Shown here piece by piece: positions 57,875 to 64,000 of a DNA stretch of 64,000 nt. Numbering within the stretch: the first letter of the stretch is position 1; every line of letters begins with the position of its first letter. Both the position numbers and the translations under genes were made by a program. The notes beneath the pieces are model-generated. The model did not search any database. It saw only the letters and a list, made by a program, of their open reading frames with translations, and was not told where the DNA came from. The DNA lies in contig JAEKNX010000009.1 of assembly GCA_016839055.1 (NCBI GenBank), forward strand, positions 1 to 64,000, given 5' to 3'. Origin of the DNA: Spirochaetales bacterium (GTDB lineage: Bacteria > Spirochaetota > Spirochaetia > UBA9216).

Positions 57875-59222
57875 CGAAGCAGTCAAGATCATCCTGCGCC
57901 GGTTCAGAGACCGCTCTCTCGAATCCGGACTCTTGATAATAGCCCTGGCTTTAGGTATCGGTGTCTTTACTGCGGGGCTTTCACTGATAATGAATACAGC
58001 AGCCTATTCAAACGAGATCATGAAATCTCCTGTTTACAAGGAAATAGTCGTTAGCACCAGGGGAGAAGCCGACGAGATGGAAACGCCCGTTTCGGAAAAA
58101 CCTGCCCGGGAGACTGCTATTCTCACCCAGGCTGATCTCGATGCGGCCGAACTTGCACCGAATGTAGCCTGGGCTTACGTTCAGAACCATAATAGACTTC
58201 ACCTAATCTCCCCAGGTTTGACCGACGAGGCTCCTCCGGGAATGATGATGCCTACAGAAGATAATACTGAAGAAGAGCAGATAACAAACTTCAGAGGCTT
58301 TCAGCAGATATCCGATGAAGATCTTGCCGCGGCTCAGCGAGATTCGAATATTATACTCTCTGAACTCGATGAGATATCCGGATATTCGGTCACTCCTCAA
58401 TTCTTCAATTCATGGGAAATTGATTCGGCAAACGGAAGCCTCTTCTCGGAGGCAGATCTCACCGGAACTGATAATATAATCATTCTGGGTTCTGATCTGG
58501 CCGAGCTGCTCGCCGGCGACAAGATGCCGGAAGCAGACCTTCTAGGGAAGAAACTCCTCTCACGTGAGGGCTATCAGACCATCATAGGCATCCTTGATCC
58601 GGTATCTGATATCTTCGACAAGAGCTTCTTCTCTCCCTATAAAGATTTGACCGGAGGAATGAGCGGGTTTAAAAATATGTTTATGAATACCCAGCTCCGG
58701 TTTGCCGTCGATGACAGCGAGCAGCTTTATGAGACTGCGTCCCTCCTTAGCAGCTGGTTTACAAACCGGTTCGGCGAAAATCAAATTGTTATCTCAAACC
58801 CCAGAGCCGAAGCCGAACAGCTGATAGCCAGGAATACGGGAATAGGCGTTCTTATACTGTTTCTCTCGGCCGCCGGCTTTTTCATAGCCCTTGTGAATGT
58901 TTCAAACATACTGATGAGCCGCGTCCTCAGGATGAAAAAAAACGTCGGCATTCTGATGGCGTTAGGCTCATCAAAGAGAGGAATTATGAAGCTCTTTCTG
59001 ACCGAGGCGCTGATGCTCGCTATATCCGGATCAATTGCCGGAGCTGTTTTTGCTATTCCGCTCAGCAGCTACATGAGAGAGGCCGCCGGCATAACCTCCG
59101 GTTCCTGGATCTATATCGCCATAGGTGCCGTTTTCGCGGGAGTTCTTACAGGCCTGTTCGGGCTGATACCATCAAGGCAGTTTATGAAAATTGACCCTGC
59201 CCAGGCAATGAGGAGTGCATAA
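57867..59222 (+). CDS. FtsX/MacB-type ABC permease, first subunit
   Basis: A 451-residue permease with one N-terminal helix (~15-37), a large periplasmic domain (~40-320) and three C-terminal helices (GIGVLILFLSAAGFFIALVNVSN, EALMLAISGSIAGAVFAI, YIAIGAVFAGVLTGLFG). It is half of a heterodimeric mechanotransmission pump. It overlaps the following permease by one base. Confidence 0.9.
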   Translation: MYNEAVKIILRRFRDRSLESGLLIIALALGIGVFTAGLSLIMNTAAYSNEIMKSPVYKEIVVSTRGEADEMETPVSEKPARETAILTQADLDAAELAPNVAWAYVQNHNRLHLISPGLTDEAPPGMMMPTEDNTEEEQITNFRGFQQISDEDLAAAQRDSNIILSELDEISGYSVTPQFFNSWEIDSANGSLFSEADLTGTDNIIILGSDLAELLAGDKMPEADLLGKKLLSREGYQTIIGILDPVSDIFDKSFFSPYKDLTGGMSGFKNMFMNTQLRFAVDDSEQLYETASLLSSWFTNRFGENQIVISNPRAEAEQLIARNTGIGVLILFLSAAGFFIALVNVSNILMSRVLRMKKNVGILMALGSSKRGIMKLFLTEALMLAISGSIAGAVFAIPLSSYMREAAGITSGSWIYIAIGAVFAGVLTGLFGLIPSRQFMKIDPAQAMRSA

Positions 59223-60529
59223 TGAATAAATTTCTAACAATGCTTTTGAGACATTGGGCAAAATCGCCCCTTAAGATAATCCTGACGCTGACTGCCGTAG
59301 CCCTCGGTACAGGCATACTTATTCTTTCATTAAGTGCCAGCAAGCTCCTCGACGAGGAGGTTTCGCAGCAGCTCGACGCAGACGGAGTAATCCTATATGT
59401 AGCCAACGGCGAATGGGATGCCGAAGGCAAAATTGATCAGAAGAGGCCGTCGGAGTGGGACAGTAAGGTGACTGATATCGTCGTGAGCGATATCCAGTCA
59501 ATCAGCAATGCGGCTGTAATCTTCACTCCGCCCTTCGATGAAATTTCAACCGAAGGCCGCAGCTATACCCTCAGATCTGCGGTTGGCTCAGACCCTCAAT
59601 ATTTTGACGTATTCTCTCTGGAACTATTATACGGAGTTCCAATGACCGACAAAGATATTGAAATGGGCCAGAAAAAAGTCTGGATAACAGAGCAGATGGC
59701 CGTCCAGCTCTACGGCTCGGCGGAGACCGCAATCGGAAAATGGATTCAGCCTCCGGGATTCATGGGCGGACGCGGAATGGGAAAAAAACAACAGAACGTG
59801 ATCACAAATTATTCGATTGCAGGCGTTTTCAAAACTCCCGAGGAGATAAGCAGGCGGGCCTATGGAATAGGCGACCTAATATTTCCCTACACCTCCCTCT
59901 TGCCGTCCGGAATGAACGTTCAGATGATGCTCAACATGATGGCCGGTGTCTTTGTTGTAAAGAGTGAAGGCGCGTCCGTAGAGCAGACTGCCGCTTCACT
60001 TCGGCAGGCGCTTACCAATAATTACGGAGAGAACATTGACATCCTTGTGTGGGAAGGTTCTACAAACGGAGAGTCAAGTTATATGAAAGAGCTGCGCAAC
60101 ACAGTTAATATGTTCAGCGTATCTGTAAACATCCTCGGAATTGTTCTCTTACTCACCAGCTCTCTCGGAATTTTCAGTATCATGGTTGTCGAGTCGCTGA
60201 GCCGGCGGCGGGAAATTGCAATCGAGAGGGCCCTTGGGGCATCACAAAACCTCATACTAAGGGAGTTCTGGAGCTGGTCACTGACGCTCAGCCTCGCCGG
60301 AGCGGTAATAGGAGTAATCCTATCACTCATACTGGCCAAACCCGTGATGAATAACATCTCGCCTCTGCTCGGCGAGATATCGGGGCAATTCCAGGCAGAA
60401 TCAGGAATTGCCGCATCGGCCCTTTTAACATCAGTTGCTATGGCCCTCGGCTTCGGCGGAGTGCTAGGCCTGCTGCCGGCGCTCTCGGCGGTTAAGGGCA
60501 ATATTGCCGAAACAATCAGGGAATTTTAG
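59222..60529 (+). CDS. FtsX/MacB-type ABC permease, second subunit
   Basis: A 435-residue permease with the same topology as the first (N-terminal helix, periplasmic domain, three C-terminal helices ending LGLLPALSAVKGNIAETIREF). It ends in TAG. It has an Asn/Gly-rich PGFMGGRGMGKK loop in the periplasmic domain. Two distinct permeases with one ATPase suggest a heterodimer. Confidence 0.9.
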   Translation: MNKFLTMLLRHWAKSPLKIILTLTAVALGTGILILSLSASKLLDEEVSQQLDADGVILYVANGEWDAEGKIDQKRPSEWDSKVTDIVVSDIQSISNAAVIFTPPFDEISTEGRSYTLRSAVGSDPQYFDVFSLELLYGVPMTDKDIEMGQKKVWITEQMAVQLYGSAETAIGKWIQPPGFMGGRGMGKKQQNVITNYSIAGVFKTPEEISRRAYGIGDLIFPYTSLLPSGMNVQMMLNMMAGVFVVKSEGASVEQTAASLRQALTNNYGENIDILVWEGSTNGESSYMKELRNTVNMFSVSVNILGIVLLLTSSLGIFSIMVVESLSRRREIAIERALGASQNLILREFWSWSLTLSLAGAVIGVILSLILAKPVMNNISPLLGEISGQFQAESGIAASALLTSVAMALGFGGVLGLLPALSAVKGNIAETIREF

Positions 60530-60538
60530 GAGAAATAG

Positions 60539-61822
60539 ATGAAAAGCCTCATACAATCAGTGTCAGCTTTCATATTTACATTTTTAATCGGCCTGTCACT
60601 CCAGGCGGAAACCATAGGGACGGTAGGCCGGATAGAAGAAATAGCTCTTTTGAATAACCTTGAGTACAAGAGCGCCGTACTCGATGTCCTTAAAACTGAG
60701 GATGCCCTAGAGGGATGGTTGAAACTCGATGATTCATCCATAAGTCTGTCTGCTTCATATTTAAAACAGGAATCGGAGGCCATCGGCTATCAGGCCTCCG
60801 CGATCCTCCCGGTGTTTGAACAGCTGAGTTTCAGCGCCTCGGTGAATCAGGATCTCAGCGAAAACTTCGGGATAGATTTAAGCCCCTTAGTTCATTCTAA
60901 TACTACCGCACAGACTGTACTTAACTATAATCAAAAAATAGCCCAGGCTGCTGCTATCGCCTCGGAGGTTGCCGAGAATGCTGTTGAAAGCTTCCTCGAA
61001 TGGGCTTCAGCCTCTAAGGTTCATGAGGTCCAGAAGAAGATCGTCGAGGTAAAGAAAATACTCTACGATGATGAGAAGATCAGGTATGAGAAGGCAGAGG
61101 CTGATCTTGATGATGTTCGTGATGCCTTCACAGCATGGTCTGACTCGAGAACTACACTAAACACAGCCTTTTCTAAATTGCAGACGGCTGAGGCGGGATT
61201 ATATGCCACCTTGAACGTCGTGCCTGAAGATTATCAGATTGAGAGCCCAGGCGAGGCTGATCTTATGGAGCTTGTGAAAGCCCTCGCGGCAAAAATAAAT
61301 ACCGACGAGCTCTCTATCAGCGGGAGCATCGATATTCTTAACGCTGAATTCTCTGCTGAGAGCCTTGAGCTGCAGTTTAACAGCACGTGGCTTTTTGAAC
61401 CTGAGCTCAAGCTAAGCGGAGATCTGGCGATTTCGCAGACCGAACTGCCGAAATTTTCAGCGACGGCAGTTCTCAGCTTCGGACTCGATGATTGGAACGC
61501 TTTTGAAATTAACACGCTTAGGTCCGAGCTTGATATCAGCCGCCAGCAGGTTACCCAGGTAATCGCGGCGGCCGGCATAAGCCTGAAGCAGGCAATAACC
61601 GCCTCCGAGAATGCGGCAATCAATTACAAAGTTGCCGAAGTTGAAATGCAGCAGGCAAAAGAGCTCCTTGATGAAGCTGAGTTTCTAAACGGCCTCGGCG
61701 AATACTCAGCCGCCGAATTTGAGGAGACAGCCCTCCTCTATGAACAGGCCCAAAACAGCCTCTTCACGGCAGCGGCCATGCATTATACAGCACTCCGGAG
61801 CCTGCTTGATTATTCCAGCTGA
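60539..61822 (+). CDS. TolC-like outer-membrane efflux protein
   Basis: A 427-residue protein with a signal peptide (cut after ..SLQA) and the long heptad-rich helices of the outer membrane efflux protein family in two repeats (AAAIASEVAENAVESFLEWA; QQVTQVIAAAGISLKQAITASENAAINYK). It lies 9 nt after the permease and completes a tripartite exporter. It is shorter than E. coli TolC and most OEPs. Confidence 0.82.
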   Translation: MKSLIQSVSAFIFTFLIGLSLQAETIGTVGRIEEIALLNNLEYKSAVLDVLKTEDALEGWLKLDDSSISLSASYLKQESEAIGYQASAILPVFEQLSFSASVNQDLSENFGIDLSPLVHSNTTAQTVLNYNQKIAQAAAIASEVAENAVESFLEWASASKVHEVQKKIVEVKKILYDDEKIRYEKAEADLDDVRDAFTAWSDSRTTLNTAFSKLQTAEAGLYATLNVVPEDYQIESPGEADLMELVKALAAKINTDELSISGSIDILNAEFSAESLELQFNSTWLFEPELKLSGDLAISQTELPKFSATAVLSFGLDDWNAFEINTLRSELDISRQQVTQVIAAAGISLKQAITASENAAINYKVAEVEMQQAKELLDEAEFLNGLGEYSAAEFEETALLYEQAQNSLFTAAAMHYTALRSLLDYSS

Positions 61823-61842
61823 GCGGCAGTATAATCTCGGCT

Positions 61843-62694
61843 ATGGTGGAGATAAGTAGAGAAATAATAACTGATAAGATAATTAAATTGTATCATAGCG
61901 AGCTTGAAACGCTTCCGGATGAGCTCGGCGGCGGTTCTGTATTCGATGAACCGGACATACGTATAGCTTCTGCTGATGATTATGTGATCAAAAACCTGAA
62001 GACTGTAATAGGAGATTTCCACTGGAGCCCTGATGAGGCGCTCAGGAAAGCTTTCCCGGAAAATATTGTTCCTGCGGCATCGGTCATCAGCTGGTGTCTA
62101 CCGACATCAGAGGCTGCACGCAAAGCGAACAGGAAGGAAGACTACTACCCTTCACGCGAGTGGGCCTGGACGAGAACCTTCGGTGAGAACATGAATGACA
62201 GGATGAAAAAAGGCTTTTCCGCCTGGTTAACCGAGAAGGGTTTTCCAACGACGGCTCCCGGACTTTCTCCCGATTTCGGCTTTCTTGAGGACACCCCGGT
62301 AGGAATAGCATCTCCATGGTCTGAGCGGCATCATGCCTGGGCCGCGGGCCACGGAACCTTCGGAATTTCCGGAGGACTGATAACCAGGCGCGGCATTGCC
62401 CACCGTCTCGGGAGCGTTGTGACCAGCCTGCCCCTGGAGGCTGATGTACGCGAGTACGGAGATGATCCCTTTGCATGGTGCCTTAAAACCGCTAAAGGAA
62501 CCTGCGGAGTATGCATGAAGCGATGCCCTGTGGGTTCAATAGGCGAAAACCACGAAACACGTGATAAAAACCTCTGCGACGAACACGACATGAAGAGAAT
62601 TGCCGCCCAGCACGGAATACGCTACGACTGGAAAGGCATCTACGGCTGTGGCCTCTGTCAGACCGGCGTGCCGTGTGAGTTCAAGAGGCCGTAA
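61843..62694 (+). CDS. QueG-like 4Fe-4S epoxyqueuosine reductase homologue
   Basis: A 283-residue iron-sulfur protein. CGVCMKRCPVGSI is one ferredoxin-type cluster, with YGCGLCQTGVPC the partner cysteines. HHAWAAGHGTFG and RRGIAHRLGSVVTS match the cobalamin-domain region of QueG-like proteins. True QueG has about 380 residues and a C-terminal HEAT-like extension absent here, so this is a shorter homologue of uncertain substrate. No Shine-Dalgarno is seen. Confidence 0.72.
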   Translation: MVEISREIITDKIIKLYHSELETLPDELGGGSVFDEPDIRIASADDYVIKNLKTVIGDFHWSPDEALRKAFPENIVPAASVISWCLPTSEAARKANRKEDYYPSREWAWTRTFGENMNDRMKKGFSAWLTEKGFPTTAPGLSPDFGFLEDTPVGIASPWSERHHAWAAGHGTFGISGGLITRRGIAHRLGSVVTSLPLEADVREYGDDPFAWCLKTAKGTCGVCMKRCPVGSIGENHETRDKNLCDEHDMKRIAAQHGIRYDWKGIYGCGLCQTGVPCEFKRP

Positions 62695-63018
62695 TTACGG
62701 AGTTCTCGTCGGCGACTTTACCATAAGCAGCCTAAACACGTCCTTTCCGGTATTCTCCGCGCCGTGAGGGATATCAATCGGACATTTTACGAGCATATCA
62801 GCTTCGACATCGAAGGATTCATCACCTACCCGGATTATGCCTCTGCCTGCTATTACATAGATAAACACATCATCGGGCTGGGGTATAGACGGAAGAACAC
62901 CGCCTTGCTCGAGAAGAAGATGCACTACCGTAGTACCGCTCTTTTCGTACATCTCCCGGCCCTGAACTTTATGGGCTTCGAAAACCAGCGGAGATTCAGC
63001 CAATAATCTAACTTTCAT
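62695..63018 (-). CDS. Small cupin protein
   Basis: A 107-residue single cupin barrel with the metal motif region HLLLEQGGVLPSIPQPDDVFIYVIAGRG and DIPHGAENTG. The ATG at 63018 is used because GGAGG is followed 6 nt later; the extra ATG at 63024 is too close. The function is unknown. A 7-bp inverted repeat lies 32 bp upstream. Confidence 0.72.
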   Translation of the reverse strand: MKVRLLAESPLVFEAHKVQGREMYEKSGTTVVHLLLEQGGVLPSIPQPDDVFIYVIAGRGIIRVGDESFDVEADMLVKCPIDIPHGAENTGKDVFRLLMVKSPTRTP

Positions 63019-63049
63019 AAGCATCCTCCATTAGAATAATTCAGTAAAT

Positions 63050-63067
63050 ACTTACTATAAAGTAAGT
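63050..63067. promoter_or_regulatory. Inverted repeat upstream of cupin gene
   Basis: ACTTACT and AGTAAGT flank ATAA, 32 bp before the cupin start; a typical operator layout. Confidence 0.5.
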
Positions 63068-63097
63068 TGCTAAAAATACTCACTTAAATCTAAGGTT

Positions 63098-63130
63098 GGA
63101 ATTTCAAAAGTCTCCGACTTTTAAAATTCC
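63098..63130. repeat. 33-bp near-perfect hairpin
   Basis: Arms of 15 bp (GGAATTTCAAAAGTC and its partner with one mismatch) around TCC. There is no T-run. It lies between the divergent cupin and MATE genes, so it could be a regulator site or a hairpin in the 5' leader of the MATE mRNA. Confidence 0.5.
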
Positions 63131-63332
63131 CTTTGTTAATTATAAACTCAGCAATGCCAGGATGCCAAATCTTTTTATTAAATTAATGTAAAAACAGACT
63201 ATAAAAGATATAATGCATCAAGGACCGGATTCTAAAGCGGTAAAGCATGGGGCGGATGCGGATAAACAGGGAACAATTCTCGAGCAGCCGAGAAAAAAGC
63301 ACATAGCCGACCGATATCCTCCGCGAGGGAAT

Positions 63333-64000
63333 ATGAACGACAAAAAGCTGGATCTCCAGCGTGACTCAATTGTAAAAATATTTATTCATTACGCTGTGCC
63401 GTCAATACTCGGAATGCTCGCAATGTCGACGGCCCAGGTCGTCGACGGCATATTCATAGGCAGGTTTGTAGGACCCGACGGACTGGCGGCGATTAACCTT
63501 GCCTGGCCCCTTGTCATGGTATTCTCAGGCATAAGCCTAATGATTGGCATCGGCGGTTCTACAATGGCAAATATCAGCCGCGGGGCAGGAGAGAACAAGG
63601 CGGCGGACAACTTCTACAGCCTTACGATGCTACTGCTCGTTCTATTTGGAGCCGCTGTCCTTCTTACCGGGCTGGGACTTCTCAAGTTCATTCCAATTAT
63701 TCTCGGCGCGGATGAGTCAATTGAAACTCTTGTACAGGATTACCTCAGAATAATCCTCATCTTCGCCCCCGTTTTCATGCTGACCTTCACGCAGGACCTC
63801 TTTATAAGGGGCGACGGCCACCCAATTTTTCCTGTAGCGGTAATGCTTGCAGGTTCTGCTACTAACATCATCCTCGATTACCTGTTTGTAGGAAAATTCG
63901 ACCTTGGAATAAAGGGAGCCGCATGGGCAACCGGATGTTCACAGGTTTTGCCATTCGTCCTGATGCTTTTTTATCTGATGGGAAAAACTAACTGGAAGTT
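63333..64000 (+). CDS. MATE efflux transporter, partial (cut by window end)
   Basis: At least 222 residues: AVPSILGMLAMSTAQVVDGIFIGRFVG is the first-helix signature of MATE exporters and several more helices follow. The frame is open without a stop to the edge. An in-frame ATG at 63213 would add 40 hydrophilic residues; GAGGG just before 63333 and the family start favour the latter. It is a different paralogue from the MATE gene at 49075. Confidence 0.85.
   Translation, partial: MNDKKLDLQRDSIVKIFIHYAVPSILGMLAMSTAQVVDGIFIGRFVGPDGLAAINLAWPLVMVFSGISLMIGIGGSTMANISRGAGENKAADNFYSLTMLLLVLFGAAVLLTGLGLLKFIPIILGADESIETLVQDYLRIILIFAPVFMLTFTQDLFIRGDGHPIFPVAVMLAGSATNIILDYLFVGKFDLGIKGAAWATGCSQVLPFVLMLFYLMGKTNWK

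Overview
The window looks like a chromosomal stretch of a free-living, Gram-negative bacterium. It has TolC-type and beta-barrel outer-membrane proteins, several lipoproteins and FecR-type proteins, and moderate G+C. A Spirochaetales-like origin (Spirochaetaceae) is my best guess from gene content and style (many HSL/GDSL-like hydrolases, MalT-type LuxR regulators with a small companion ORF, GT4/GH130 clusters, LacZ, MATE pairs). That is inference, because no rRNA or other phylogenetic marker is present. I saw no tRNA, rRNA or CRISPR array.

Layout. 0.2-3.4 kb: a Trk/Ktr potassium-uptake operon (trkH, trkA, a membrane protein with a PAS-like region) on the minus strand. 3.6-9.2 kb: an MBL-fold hydrolase, two GT4 glycosyltransferases and a convergent GH130 phosphorylase. 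9.3-15.9 kb: two divergent operons that both handle glutamate-type chemistry. The minus arm encodes a 66-residue acidic protein, a threonine-synthase-like PLP enzyme, DgcN-like DUF1611 and a DgcA-like racemase. The plus arm encodes RimB-like protease, RimK ligase with an extra TrkA-C (RCK_C) domain, and an aspartoacylase/AstE-type hydrolase. 16.0-23.6 kb: a TetR/CruF-like pair with a palindromic operator, then an esterase-GDPD-MFS operon divergent from a LytTR/GHKL two-component system.

23.6-29.0 kb is a gene graveyard. It holds a truncated membrane protein, a frameshifted alpha/beta hydrolase, IS21 istA/istB remnants, two DUF4386 fragments copied from a gene 3.6 kb away, and a formylglycine-generating-enzyme tail. 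Intact genes (META lipoprotein, quinone oxidoreductase, membrane protein, Crp/Fnr regulator) sit between them. 29-35 kb: a MalT-type LuxR regulator with its small companion and a beta-barrel, an ankyrin remnant, and a PadR-esterase operon with twin operators. 35.5-43 kb: acyl-CoA synthetase, a broken unknown gene, an IS66 remnant, ppnP, a steroid-5-alpha-reductase-like enzyme and YitT.

43-47 kb holds lacZ preceded, only 17 nt away, by a TetR-family frame of 218 codons. This frame has a perfect Shine-Dalgarno sequence, a 22-bp palindromic operator and a terminal TAA, but contains four in-frame TAG codons and no other lesion. It is the most unusual object in the window. 47-64 kb: an HSL esterase, CDF transporter, MATE pump, FecR and lipoprotein genes, an HD hydrolase, an OmpR-type two-component system divergent from a complete MacAB/TolC-like export operon, a QueG-like iron-sulfur protein, a cupin, and the start of a second MATE transporter cut by the window end.

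Functional reading. Regulators sit next to their probable targets in at least six places (TetR/CruF, LytTR/MFS, LuxR/barrel, PadR/esterase, TetR/lacZ, OmpR/efflux), and short perfect inverted or direct repeats lie in most of these intergenic regions. All functional assignments come from reading motifs by eye; no database search was run.
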